A stretch of DNA of 64,000 nt, taken from positions 1,759,501 to 1,823,500 of the forward strand of contig JADANN010000251.1 in assembly GCA_018806985.1 (NCBI GenBank), in the 5' to 3' direction. Positions within the stretch are counted from its first letter, which is position 1, and every line of letters begins with the position of its first letter. The translations under genes were made by a program, and so were the position numbers. This DNA is from Angiostrongylus vasorum. Its lineage: Eukaryota > Nematoda > Chromadorea > Rhabditida > Metastrongylidae. Below the pieces are notes generated by a model. The model was given only the letters and a program-made list of their open reading frames with translations. It had not been told where the DNA came from and made no database searches. This document shows positions 1 through 11,804 of this stretch, in pieces.

Positions 1-206
1 CTTCCCATGTAACTACATTTGTCGAAAGCAGCAACATTTGGAACACAATTAGGTACTGATGAAAGAAATTCCGCTATTCAGTTCCTTTCGTGTTCTTCAA
101 AAAATTGGGATTCCATCCTAGTAAGATTGTAGACTTATATCTTATAGGCAAAAACCTGTAGATTCTATCGATTTTTTACTTCAGTTAATTATGTTCGCTA
201 AGATTA

Positions 207-590
207 CCAACGGTTTACTGCTCCACCGCATCTGGAGGTGTTTCTGGGTGTTGGGCTGCGATGTACAGCGAGGAGATTCATTACCCCCTGCAGGGTCCCC
301 CAAGCTGGGAAAGAGTCCGGTGTTTCCATCAGGAAGCCTAGATAAGAGTAAACCAATACAAGGATCCACCGCCGTCTTTCTATCAAACTATCCGCATGGT
401 GGCAAATTTCTCTCTGATCCACAAGGGCTGCGACTGCCTGCGGTGGTCACGACCTGGGGCAGACTTTGGCCATGCTGACCTCGGGACTCCAAGGAACTAC
501 AATAGCTAGAGCAGAAAAAACACCGGAAAAACAGAAATTGTACTGAGGCCCGCACAACCAGTGAAGACGGGCCATCCAATTGTCCAAGTA
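207..590 (+). repeat. Repeat family A, copy 1
   Basis: A ~385-bp dispersed repeat running from a caacggttta-like start, through gatgtacagcg, aagagtaaaccaata and gacctggggcagactttggc, to a cgggccatccaa/gtccaagta end. At least seven clear copies occur in this window, on both strands, plus diverged ones. It has no conserved long ORF and no obvious terminal inverted repeat. Its tail (cccgcacaaccagtgaagacgggcc) resembles the tail of family C, so it may be SINE-like. Confidence 0.8.
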
Positions 591-845
591 CGTTCACCAA
601 GAACTGAGTTATGGTGGTTTAAAGTTGAAATTGGCCATTATTTTTGCTGTGTTAAACTAAAAACTGTTGTTGATCCAGAGAATTTCTACCCAGTTTTCCA
701 ACGTTCTCGTCACGCTTTGCGCTTATCGGGCAGAATTAATTGTGAATGGATCCGATTTCAATGTACATACAGCCTACAAGTGAGAAATGAGACAAAATGA
801 AAAAAAAACACCCAGGCGATTGGTGTCGAAGTGTAATTGTTCGGT

Positions 846-1032
846 AGAAAACTAGCTGAGAGACAGGCGAAACGAAGGACCCGCTTGGTGTGGTGGTGAA
901 CGCGTTAGCTCCCGGAAAAGGTAATAACGCATTCGGTTCTCCGCTGCAGACACCTGCGGTCCTATTTCGCATAATACCATGCCGTGAAAAAATTGTGGTA
1001 GGCAGCAAATAAAAAAGGAAAACATTGTAGTT
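846..1032 (+). repeat. Repeat family E, copy 1
   Basis: It contains the family core ctgagagacaggcgaaacga, the ggtgtggtggtgaacgcgtt block and the gcagacacctgcggtc hairpin, followed by a tail ending ggcagcaaataaaaaagg. It lacks the ttgcaaatatctcagca block present in other copies (internal deletion). Confidence 0.75.
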
Positions 1033-1200
1033 GTTCATTTTTCCTTACAAAAAAACTCAGCTCTAACAAACTAGTAAGCGCTATTACTGGTACCAATATC
1101 GAGCTTCTATGATCTCCAATAGAATCCATGGAAATGGCCAACGTTGTTGATCAAGTCTGATTTGTATTCGTGCGAAGGAATTCCTGCATGAAATCTCTAG

Positions 1201-1377
1201 GTGATCGTGTCGGACTTCTCAGAAGCCGACTACTTCTGGGGTTCCGTGGCATCTATGGAATCCGTTGAGATGGTTCCTCGTTATGAGCAGCTGACAGAAC
1301 ACCATCGTCATCCGCACTCAGACCGTCGTCGGTAGATCATCAACCGATCTCCCGAGTCACGCGTCCATTACAGGCGC

Positions 1378-1410
<33 letters not shown>

Positions 1411-1494
1411 AGCGGCAGCGGCGGCCCCCCGTTCATCGATCCCTCTTGTGCTCTCCTTCTCTCGTCGACCTCGTCACCTCACCGGCAGCTCTGA
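1201..1494 (+). CDS. 3' coding end of an unrecognised + strand gene (two exons, 42-nt intron)
   Basis: Proposed exons are 1201-1331 and 1374-1494. The first follows an acceptor (ctctag at 1195-1200). It is open in one frame that starts VIVSDFSEADYFWG and continues with ESVEMVPRYEQLTE and a His/Arg-rich end, and it stops two bases into a codon at a GTAGAT donor. The second follows acceptor TTACAG and supplies the missing base. It encodes a Gly run from (GGC)n, then SGSGGPPFIDPSC, and ends TGA at 1492-1494. The intron of 42 nt is at the low end for nematodes. If the intron is retained, the frame stops at TAG 1333-1335, giving a slightly shorter C-terminus. Upstream exons are not visible: 207-1032 is mostly repeats A and E. 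Function unknown; I do not recognise the family. An alternative is that 1201-1331 is an internal exon of a longer gene running right. Confidence 0.5.
1379..1427 (+). repeat. (GGC)n trinucleotide repeat
   Basis: About 49 bp of GGC units with two AGC interruptions. It lies inside the proposed last exon of the leftmost gene, where it would encode polyglycine with two serines. In another frame it would be polyalanine. Confidence 0.85.
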
Positions 1495-2822
1495 TACCGC
1501 TTACCGATGATTTCATCCTCATCCGTTCTCCCCTTCTTTCTCTCTCTTCTCCTATCATCTCTTCTTTTCGTTGTTTATTGAAAATCTTCTAAATCCTTGT
1601 AGAAATCCACAGCTTCAATTTGACGGGTTGTTTGATGATTTGAATTCGCCAACGCTATCGAATTTTATCAACAAGGCCGTAGGGCTTCTTGTTTTCAGCC
1701 CTCTTTTTTTCTAGAGGTAGTCTTTGTTCTCCAAGTTTTTCTTCCTTAGTGGAAGATAAGGAGTTTGAGAAAGAAGCGGCTTATTCATTGATGAGTTTCT
1801 AGTTCTGCAGCTTGTCCATCCACCCACGCACCCTACCCACTTTGTTGAGACGTAAATTGTTGTTCTAGCAAACTACTTACATCCTTGTTTTCTTCACAAT
1901 CACCGTTGAACTCTCGAATTGATTTAGACAACTATGCTTTCCTCGAATTTATTCTCGGATTTGTGATTCTTCCAGTTCTCCATTCATGGGTGGTTTTCTC
2001 TCTACATAGAATATTTCTAAGTGTTTTCTACACCCAAAGCTTTCAGAAGCAAACTACTCTTGTTTCTTGTAGATTTTCCACTGTAGTTGAGTTAGTGCCA
2101 AGGTTAATTTAGTGGATTTCGATGAATGTAGGAAAGTTTGGACCATTTTCGACTACAAGCGTATCGATTTTTGGGCCTGACTTTTTTCCCTGAGACCAGC
2201 CGATCGATAACGATACCTGGCATGGTGGCGTTGTAGATATGGATTGTCGTCATGTGTCATTTGGTCGTTCGTTCCAAATTAATCATTAGAAATGTTCTCA
2301 TTACTCTTATTGCTATTTTATTACTCTCTAGTTAGGTTCTCTTTTGACTATATAGAATCGTTCTATGATCGTTTCAGTTTCTCCGTGAATCTGTCAGACC
2401 ATATATCGCTCATTCTCTTCTAAGTGGTTACTCTTGTTAGTTGTAGAAGAAACCGTTTGTTGTTGATCACCTTATCTTCAGTAGGTGAACATAAGATGTT
2501 CCAGACAGAACGTTTAATGGGTTACCTTTAACACTTGTTAGCATTTTATCTAGAAGAAATATCGGTGAGGATGAAAGAAACTGGGACAAATTTTCAACAA
2601 AGGTGGGGTTCTGACCGGTTCATAGCAACTTGAGCGGTTTGTTTACCACCAAATAGAGTAGGTAGAAAACATATCCATAAAATCATCAGCGAACGAACGA
2701 GTCATTACTCCACTCCGTTGCTGCCTTAATTTTAACTGCAGTTGTTAAGTTGCTACTTTTAAATATTGACTGTTTCACCTACCCTCATGTCTAATATATT
2801 GCTGAGATTTTTGCTAACCTTT

Positions 2823-3012
2823 TACCTCAGACTAGATTCGAACCTACGATTACCTTATCATGGTACACATGTTACTCCACTGCACCACTAAGGTCCTCTC
2901 TTTGCCTTTCTGTCATCCACTTTTCTACCTAATGGTAGCATCAGCAGTTACCCGTCAATGGGCATGATCTGAGGAGAAGCACACATCGGCATTGAACCTA
3001 GTTCAGCTGAGG
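2823..3012 (-). repeat. Repeat family D (tRNA-like SINE fused to an E-type head)
   Basis: The left part (minus strand) is tRNA-like, with a degraded B-box around 2838 (attcgaacctacgatt). The right part matches the family E head in reverse, with the pairing cccgtcaatggg and a cggcattgaacctagttcagc end. It shows that D and E share the same module. Confidence 0.65.
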
Positions 3013-5027
3013 CTATTGTCAAAATCACGAAGTTCACTTTTTATTTATTGCCTGTTATTATTTTCTCGGGAAGGTATGGTGTGAAATCCTATGTATTCTC
3101 ATTTCAGTTCTGGACTTGTAGTTCTCCATTTGAAATCATCAGAAAAAGTTGTTCTATTATGTACTATTGATTTTAGATCAGTCTAAATAGGTAGTGACCA
3201 TAGAACAATCCAAGTTGTGCTTATCAGATGAGGAATGCCATCGTACCACGTCCGAGGTGATTCGGGTGTCCTCGGTTACTGGAGGCTGTGAATGCGAGTT
3301 TTTGTTGTTTCCTGTCGTCTGTCGGCAACTGTCACTCTGTGAGTGTTTCTCTGTAATCGGGGCGAATTGTACTACAGCCAGAAAACGTGCCGATTCAGTC
3401 GAAATTGCCAGCGTTCGGAGATAATTCAGTTAACCACGTCTCCTTTAGGTCACGTGAAACGAAAGTGCGGTGTCAGACAACACCAGTCCAGCGTTAGTTG
3501 CGTCAAATATGCAAGAAGTTAGACAAGTGTCGTATTAATGTCGTATTAATGTCATATCGTCATTGCATCGTGCCATCTGAATGAATTCCCATGACAGAAG
3601 CATAAAAGGAGCGCCCAATTCACTAAAAATGCAAGTGAGTTTTGCGCCAAGGCGGAATGTCATTGGCGTGAAACGTGACACGAATACTTCCGCAATTTCG
3701 TGGAATACTCGAATGACTAATAAATTAGATGGATATTCTTACAAACAGAAGGAAAATGTTATATAAGGAGATAAAGATACCGTCTGTGAGGAAAATGTGG
3801 AACGTTGTCACGAAATCCGCGCAGGTTTTCGGCTTGGATTTCAGCAAGTGAGCTAGCTGTTGACGTTGTTTAGATGCGATTTCAAACACTTTTATCGTTT
3901 TTGATTAATAAGTTTGCACAAATTTGTTGCAAAACCTTTTTTGTTGCTACACTCTGGTGACATCGTCTTCTTGAGACCTATGGTGAATCAGTTCCATGAC
4001 AGCTTTCTCTTCTGTTGTGAAAGGTTCATGTTCGCTATCACCGTCATCGTTTATGAGTCTGCTTCATTTTGTCTGCAGATATATGGTTTTCAAATGACAT
4101 ACCTAAATTTGACGTGACATGGTGTTCCTTCTGTTTCCCAGGGATGTTTAGTTGCGGTATATTGTGTGTCGGGTCCATCCCTAGCTAATGTGGATGCTTT
4201 TGCATCGAGAAGTAGTTGCATGATAAATAGTTCACAAAGACAACGATAAAGAGAACTAGTCCCGGGAGAGAATGAAAGAGATGGAGCGATATATGGTTGC
4301 TTTTTTAGTTAATAAACACTAAACTGTTGAAGAAGAGATTTGTGAGGTCTCGCGAGGATTCATTAAAGGTGTTTTTCGTCGGAGATTACCGCTGATCACG
4401 AACTTCCCTTCACCTGAGTGATGTAAGCCGATTTGTTGCAAGGGTACGTCTTTCTATAATATTGGCTGAAACGAGGTGAAATCTGAACCAAGAACATGTT
4501 TGCTGGTCTGGAGCGGACGCTTTGAGATCGGCTAAGCTAAATTCGATTGAAAAATGAAGAAACCAATGTGTGAGATCTTTAGTCTCAATATGTGAGCCTC
4601 AACGTCGTAGGGAGAACTGCTGACGGAATTCAAGAGGATTTAATGTGCCGTCATAAGTACGACTATTATGAGAATGAACAAAACGATTCGGATGTCTTCG
4701 ACTGAGGAGGAACGAATCATTTAGTGCTTTGACTATTCTACTCTAGTTAGTTAGATTCACACAATTCTCCATCTAAAGCTACAATCGGAAATCTGGTGGA
4801 AAAACACGTTATGAATTTCAGACATACATTTTAATTTAGATTGACACCGGTTATCGAAACGATGAACGACCAGAAAGTTTTTACTTAGTAACCATGGTTT
4901 TTATAGGACTCAATATGAGCTTCATAGCTGGAGCTTTGTTGCTATAGAATCTCGCATTTTCACAAGGACATCGTCATAGATGCAAACAAGGACGTTCGAT
5001 GGAGAGGCACATCGCTGCTTCTCTACA

Positions 5028-5035
5028 TATATATA

Positions 5036-5079
<44 letters not shown>

Positions 5080-5090
5080 CATATATGCAT
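5028..5090 (+). repeat. (TA)n microsatellite
   Basis: AT dinucleotide tract with a few TG/CA interruptions. It abuts the 3' end of the truncated family A copy at 5091, and a second short (TA)-rich stretch follows at 5214-5250. Confidence 0.9.
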
Positions 5091-5212
5091 ACTTGAAAGG
5101 CCCGTCCTCATTGGTTGTGCGGGTCCCAGCATAATCTCCACTTTTCAACGATTTGTTGGTTAAGCCATTGTGGTTCCCTGGAATCCAGAGGTCAACCTGG
5201 TCAAAGTCTGCC
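5091..5212 (-). repeat. Repeat family A, truncated copy
   Basis: The 3' third of family A in reverse (acttgaaaggcccgtcctca, then ttggttaagccattgtggtt). It is cut at about tcaaagtctgcc and bracketed by (TA)n on both sides. Confidence 0.75.
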
Positions 5213-6095
5213 TCTATATGTGCATATATACATATATATTTATACATACATATAATTTGGATTTACGTATATAAATATCTGTTATGATCACTAGACCAAT
5301 TTTCACCAAAGGAGCTCTTATTTCATGTCATTCTTTCGTCTGGGAACGTTACTGGTGAGTCATGGAAGCATGACTGCGGAAGCTTATCTAATGACGATAA
5401 GCGTAAGTCATTGAATGTTTTTTTTCTTTGTTTGCTACAAAACCAATTTCTGACTAGTGCTTTTCTATCTTTATCATATTACTGGTTTCGAATCTGTGTG
5501 TAAACAGGGTCTCACAGGATTTGTTGTGGAGTTTTTAGCTCCGAAGCTTTTGCATAAATAGGTTTCCGATGCCTTGGGGCACTTTGATTTTCCTAACGTA
5601 CGTTTTTGGCGCGGATTAAATTTAGCATAATCAACATAAATGGAAAATTTGTTGTTAAGATTTTTAACAAGATGGACTTCTTTTCACAAATTCTTTCCGT
5701 AGTCGATTTAAAGTTTTGCGCTGTTTTTGTCTGGACTATGGACTTTAAAGCAATTTGATTGATGGACGAGTTTCACGTGACTTATTCGTCAGTTATTTCG
5801 ACATTGACATATGGAAGTGAGTCATGAGCGAGGCTGAAGGGAATGGTTGAAGTGCAGTTTTTGTAAGCCTCTGCCTTTGCGAAGAAGAAGAGAGACGAGT
5901 TTGCCTACCATGATGTACTAAAATATGAGTGGCAAGGGAAATGGCAAAACAGAGGATTTTGAAATGCGTGCGATTTTTCGACGTGATGTCAGAATCTCAT
6001 GTTCGTCGTCTTGCAAAATGGATAAGAAATAAGGCTTACAAAGTGCATAAGGAATAAATCTTTCGGCTTTTATCAGTCTCTTGGGATTCGTCATA

Positions 6096-6288
6096 TGTCC
6101 AGTATATTAAGTATCGAGGAGCCGATTGAACGCATATTTGATCTATATAGTGACTTATACCTATCTATAAAGTCCGTGTTCTTTCTATCCTCCCAAACAA
6201 GTCTGCTACCAATCTGATGATCCCAGAGAGATGGAGAGCGTGGTTGTACACGCAGGGTCACCTTCAACCACCGCACTACCCGCATTCT
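6096..6288 (-). repeat. SINE family B, diverged copy
   Basis: Minus-strand match to the middle and head of family B: ctatcctcccaaacaagtct, ctaccaatctgatgatccca, then ccttcaaccaccgcactacc (the A-box end). Confidence 0.5.
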
Positions 6289-6796
6289 TCATCTTTTAAG
6301 AACGCTTATTTACACTGTTTTCCTTTTTACCAAAGATATTTTCAACTTTCAGTGAATAAAAGCGAATGTTGATAGTTTGATATAGCTCGGAAATTTATGA
6401 TAATCCATGTCGAATGCCCTTATGGAAGTGTTCAGCTTAAAAAAGGTCGCAGTCCCGAATCACCAACGTTGTGTTACAGTGAACAGCTTGATTCAACAAT
6501 TTGCATATCCCTCGTTAAGTTCAGCTATGACTCATCTTTCATTTTGCAAGGGTCTTTTTTAGTGTAAAATCGTGTCATGGGCTTTTTACAAGGTATCTTT
6601 ACCGGTTTTTTGATCACTCATTCACATATACTAGTGAAATTTCGTTTAGTAGTTTCATCTTTCAGCTCTGCTCTTCGTTTCCTCATAATCCTCTTTAGCA
6701 ACCAAAAATGATATGATGATACTTATGATATTTTCTGGGAATTAAGAAGAAAAGCTCTCTGACTGAGTCTCACTATGACCGATTTAATGACGAGAA

Positions 6797-6900
6797 CCGA
6801 TGACGTCATTGTGTTTCTGTCACGTTCGACGCTGCTTCTCCGCTATCAACTCGTTCGTGTTATTCCCCATGTGAGAACCTGCCTGGTCACGTGACAGTGG
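6797..6900. promoter_or_regulatory. CRE-like and E-box palindromes
   Basis: TGACGTCA at 6801-6808 is a perfect CRE palindrome. TCACGTGA at 6887-6894 is a perfect bHLH/M-box palindrome. Another TCACGTGA is at 3450-3457. They lie in otherwise non-repeat DNA and could be an enhancer or promoter part, but no linked gene start was established. Confidence 0.25.
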
Positions 6901-8221
6901 TCCATTCGGCTTCCATGAAAAAAGAGTAAAGATTCAGATTTATTGATTTATTATTACGTCATCCAAAAATTAATGCAGCTTTGACTGATGTTTGTTCTGT
7001 TGTTTTCAAACTTTAATGCCTTCCTTGTAAATGAAGTTCGAGTGAGTTTTACTTCATTTAGCTATTGATTATTACTTTTTTTCAACTTCTATCCATCTAT
7101 TTACTTTTCGTACCACCCAATACTACATATTGGGCGGATCCAATTCATTCGCTTCGCTGTCATTCATCCACCATCCACGAGAAAAACTTTCACGTAAGTT
7201 CGGCTCGCACTTGATGACTTTGCCTTTTTCGTGAATATCGTTGAATGCGGGTCAAGCTGATTCTTCCTGGAATGCCGACATAACTATATCGGACGTTCCC
7301 AAATCCTCACCACGCAGCCAGCCGTTGTGTATCAACAGTGGCTCTTCCTTTACAAGTTTGAACTAGTTTTCCGACTTCGGATGCATGGGGGTAGGGTTCC
7401 CGCGCTCCGATTATAATTCTTCGGCTGCGAACACTACAAACTTAGTAACTTTGTATTAAAGCAGATTTTTATCCTATTAGTTTTTTATTTATATTACATA
7501 TTATGTTCGTACGGTCGTCAACCTCTATCCTGATGTGTTTTCATTTGGAGCACACCTCACTGAATCGCTGTAAAGTTTATTGCTGTAAAGTTTTGAATGA
7601 TTCCGTAAGTACACAGCTGTCACACCGCGGATAACAAAGCTTTCGATTAACGTGTTTTTGTTTTCGTATCGGAAGAAATGAATAAATAGTCCGATTTTGA
7701 ACAAAATGGGGGTCCTATCGAAAACTTCCTTGCTGTAGCTCAACTGTGGCATTGAAATATTTTTTCTTGAACGAAGTAAAGTTGAATGAATGAAGGAGCG
7801 ATTCGACGAATGAAACGAAAAAATTGAATCATGAGAAAGGGTAGTGGGAATCTGAGTTGTTATGACTGCGCGCTTGACTGACCGAAATGGCACTTGTGTG
7901 TTCTTTGATGTGCATATTTATTCACTGAATTCTGTTCACTCCTGAAATTCATTTAGTCGTTCTGGCTGTCTCATTGTATTCTGGGTTTTATTTTCCTCCC
8001 GTCATATTCTATCTTCAAGCAGTTTATTACGCATTGTCATGGTTGCCCTAGTTTTTGTGGTCTTTTTATCCCAAATTTATCACTTCCCTTTCTTTTTTGT
8101 CTTTAGCTGTTCATCTTCTCTTTTGTTCACAAAAGAAACTGTTAATTTAACAATAGTTAGGGTGTACGGTAATGTTAGGGTAGCTATATTAGGGACATTC
8201 CTTGTATATACCTTGTTTCAT

Positions 8222-8576
8222 TGATGAGTTAACACGAGGTTGTTACGGAGTACTTATTCGCCTAACGTTTCGACGTTTTCGTCTTCCTCGGAACCGACGA
8301 TCCGAGTCGATGTCCAGAGTTCTTCGTACCCTCGATGTGGTGTCTTCGTCGTCGTATCGACTCGGATCGTCCTCAATGGGTTACTACTCGAATGAGGCAA
8401 CCTCAGCGGCAGCGTTCTTCCATATAGGACGGTTGTTATTGATATGATTGTCCGGTGATAACTTGTTTTTTCTGGCCAATCCATCCTGCAAAAGTCGGTA
8501 TCATTATCGACTAGCACATCGCATAATGATATTGTAAACCGACTATCATTAAACGTCGGTGTAGCCTCCAACTGTA
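8222..8576 (-). repeat. Repeat family H, long copy 1 (hammerhead-like core)
   Basis: A ~355-bp element shared with 48356-48668 (same order: aacacgaggttg end, cgtttcgacg core, ctcgatg, then tgattgtccggtgataac). On the minus strand the core at 8260-8295 reads CCGAGGA, 13 nt, GAAAC, GTTAGG. This is a decayed form of the family consensus GGCT-CTGATGA-N13-GAAAC-GTT-AGCC. Confidence 0.65.
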
Positions 8577-8975
8577 GCAACCCTTCTCATATCTCTTTAT
8601 TTGTTCCTGTTTTATTATCGCTTCATTTTCCTACCTGTTAGTTGTGGTCACTCAATATCACCATATTTATTTCTTCTCGAAAGTAGGAAGGCTGATAGTT
8701 CAGTGCATTTCCAGCTATGGTGAGGATTCGATAAAAATAGAAGTTGGTTGGCCCGTGAAAGTGCGTTATGGTAATGAAGAACTTTTTTCCCTCTCATTTT
8801 TTCGGTGATGAATCCAATCTTTTCTTTCTGTTTTCTCAGTCTGCATATCTTTTTTTTCATGTGGATGTCACCTATTGCATTTTCCATCTAAGGAATGTTC
8901 GAGATGTTCAAGAAAAAAAAAGCTGCAAGTCGTCCTGGAATACTGGTTTTTTATTTTACAGTCTTGTTTCCTGCT

Positions 8976-9360
8976 CCTCCCAACGGTTTACCGCCTCATC
9001 GTGGCTGGGAGGTGTTCCTGGATGTCGGACTGCGATGTACAGCAGGGGCATTCATCCCCCCGGCAGGGTCTCCCAAGCTGAGAAGGGGTCCGGCGTTTCC
9101 ATCAGGAAGCCTAGCTAAGAGTAAACCAATACCAGGATCCACTACCGTCCTGGTATCAAAGTCGCATGGTGCTAAATCTCGCTCTGATCCACAACAGCTG
9201 AGACTGCCTGTCGTGGTGACGACCTGGGGCAGACTTTGGCCAGGGTGTCCACGGGATTCCAGGGAACCACAATGGCTTAACCAGCAAATCTCCGAAAAAT
9301 GGTGATTATGCTGGGGCTCGCACAACTAGTAAGGACGGGCCGTTCAAGTATCAAGTAAGT
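8976..9360 (+). repeat. Repeat family A, full-length copy
   Basis: One of the best-preserved copies, from caacggtttaccgcctcatc to cgttcaagtatcaagtaagt. The open frames across it are not conserved between copies, so it is probably non-coding. Confidence 0.85.
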
Positions 9361-9548
9361 AAGTTTCCTGCTCAGTTTTATTGTTGTGTTGTTCTCCTTT
9401 CGGCTTTGTGAATTATCCTTAATTTTAGTTCTAGTCGTTTTTGGATCCATATCTCGTATCAAAAATTTCGCTTGAGAGTCGTCTTCGCTGTTTGACTTCA
9501 TGAAAATGTTGAACTGTCAGATTTTCTTTGTTAGTTGAATCCGTGAAA

Positions 9549-9623
9549 ATGTTTAAGTATAAGTTCCAGGTCCTTTCCTCACTCATTTTCCTTTTGCTTT
9601 TGGCTTCAGCGATGCAGTCGTTG
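9549..9623 (+). CDS. Possible signal-peptide exon
   Basis: ATG opens a 25-codon frame with Lys near the N-terminus, a hydrophobic core (VLSSLIFLLLLASA) and a cleavage-like ASA/M site. It ends at a GTGAGT donor in phase 0. This is the layout of a secreted-protein first exon. No matching second exon could be assigned, although phase would allow splicing to 13561. Chance is possible. Confidence 0.25.
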
Positions 9624-10540
9624 GTGAGTTGTTAAGTTTACAGGAGGTGCTTTTGTACCCACCAAACGTTGATGAACAGCTATGTCTAGACTCAGGCCAC
9701 CATGACAGTCGGTTATATTGTCGCAGTTGTCATACGTCTCGTTTCCTCGCGACCCTCATTGTCGTCTTTGTCGTCGTCTCTTGACGTTCTTCCGATTCTC
9801 AGTATCGTCTTGATCATCGCTTTATCGTGTCTTACCGATCCGCATTGTCGTCGTCGTCATCTGATCATCGCATGCCGCTATTCCCCGCCTAAAATAGCCA
9901 CAACTCCGCTGCGCTCTCTCACTTCAGCCACGTGCCGTCTGACGTCTATCCCAATCAGCCTTACGGCCTTTCCTCGTGATTCCCTCACACTCACATTTCA
10001 GCTTGTTATAGAACTTCCTTCGTTTATATGATTCATTTCACTGAGTAGTGACGAATATTAGAAAAATTTTATGGATTTGATGTCAGAAATCATCGCATGT
10101 CTTCTAAGAGTTCATACAACCGTCGTTGTAGAAGTTGATTTGAAAATGATTCGTACACTTCGTCACGCGATGACGTTATCGCATTTCTGATTTCTGAAAC
10201 GAGAATTCGTTGCGCGTGAAGATTGGTTTAGACGAGTCTCAATATTCCAGGATAGTTTTTTTTGTTTTAAAGTTAAGTTTCGCACCATCTGCGCAGTGAC
10301 TTAGTGCGATGTTTGATGAACTGTATTGATGTAAACTTTGAAACTCCTCCTGTTCCGGCGTGAAAAGCACAATGATGCAGGCATTTTTTATTTATGCTTA
10401 TTTTACCTTTGATCTATCGATGTTTTGTGGTTCATTTAACCTTTAAAGCTTGCGACTTGGTTAACCTAACTGGTTAGTTCGATTAAGGCGTCTGTGCTAC
10501 AATGGAAACGCTTTATAGCTTTGGTTTTTGGATTTCGTGA

Positions 10541-10818
10541 TACCATGGTACTTTAGTGGTTAGAGACGCCCTACAACGCACATTGGTTTGATCCTGCCCC
10601 ACAGACTCACCAAGCCTTCCTTCACTCAGGTGTCGGCAAATTGATATCAAACTTGTCTAGGACCGTAGCAGTATTGGCTCGATACGTTGTTAAGCCACCG
10701 CGAGTCACTGTATGGGCCAAATGTGCTTTCAATCACCTATAGCGATGCTTAATGAAGTCGAATTCATCGCGTATCCTTCAGGGATTGATCGACGCCGAAA
10801 GCTTTGTCCTTTTTTTTA
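10541..10818 (+). repeat. SINE family B copy (tRNA-derived)
   Basis: The head has A-box-like ttagtggttagagacgcc and B-box-like ttggtttgatcctgcc. The body is gtcggcaaattgatatcaaa. The tail is ttaatgaagtcgaattcatc, then cagggattgatcgacgccga and T-rich sequence. Element length matches other B copies. Confidence 0.75.
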
Positions 10819-11001
10819 TCATCATTCTTCATAATCCTTACTATAGAGGAAAAGCCAGTAATTTTCTATATTAGCCTTGTGGTCTCGTTATAATGTCATA
10901 CTGTTGCTTTATTTCCTGAATATAAAATTAGTGCTTTATTGCGAATGCTCTCTAAGCGAATTACTAGTCTCAGATTTGTGCAGTTTACGGTTTTTTAAAG
11001 A

Positions 11002-11280
11002 TGGGGATAGCGCAGTGGTTAATGATACCGTCGATCAGGAAACAGGTGCTAGTTCGATTTTCGCCCCAAGGCCATCCTCCAATCCACCTGGGAACGCCTT
11101 AGCTTGGCTTTCTTCAAGATTGCAAAGAGAATTGACTCGATCGGCATTCTAAGATATAAAGAAACCGAAATCCTCGAGCAGCAAACGTCCGAAAACTTTC
11201 GTGGCTGATGGATGCGAGGAAAACGAATCGAACGCAAGAAGTGTTGGGATCTACGCAGTAGATGTGATGGCGGGTCATGT
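11002..11280 (+). repeat. SINE family C copy (tRNA-like head)
   Basis: It starts ggggatagcgcagtggttaa (A-box) with B-box-like ctagttcgattttcgcc about 45 bp later. It ends aagtgttgggatctacgca, the family C tail. The head is too degenerate to fold as a functional tRNA. Confidence 0.7.
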
Positions 11281-11804
11281 AGAGCCTTTTATTTATTTAT
11301 ATATGAATAACAAATAAACCGTTTTTAGCATGTTTTCATACAGGTTCCTATTAGCTTCTTGCTCTAAGCATATTGTTTATGTTTTATTCTTCCTAAGAAG
11401 TTTGCCTTTGTATTATTCATGCTGTCGATCTTATAGAATTAGCGCTCGAAGCGCTCAAGGGAAAAACAGTTGCGCAACGTTTTAATCATCGTGTTTACAG
11501 TTGATACTGACCTTGCCGTAAAATTCTGAAGTAGGGAAGTTTCTTTGTTGATATGTGAACACACAAATGGTAGTTCTACCAAATACTTGAGTGGTTTTTA
11601 TGCTAATCCATACTCATTCTTTCCACTAACGACGAATATTCGGCGAATATTCGAGTATCTCAATGTCGGGAACTTGGATCGATGTACAAATGGGTAACCA
11701 TTGAGGATATTTTCATTCCAGAAAGGAAAAGGAAGAATGATACCCTTAAGAATATTTGGGAGAGCTTGGAGATGTTTTTTAAAAATGTTAAAATGACACA
11801 CTTT

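Noticed and set aside
3186..3424. Cys-rich frame (LCLSDEECHRTT) with a GTGATT donor
   Set aside because: Only weak splice signals, no partner exon in matching phase; kept as chance.
7525..7893. 122-codon minus-strand frame
   Set aside because: No motif, no splice support; this length is expected by chance several times in 64 kb of AT-rich DNA.
8895..9325. 136- and 109-codon frames on opposite strands
   Set aside because: Both run through a family A repeat; the frames are not kept in other copies of the family.
9702..10031. 109-codon frame after a good ATG context (GCCACCATG)
   Set aside because: It lies in a degenerate TCGTC-rich stretch. A second frame (SHVPSDVYPNQPYG) looks equally coding but has two internal stops. 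No consistent exon model.
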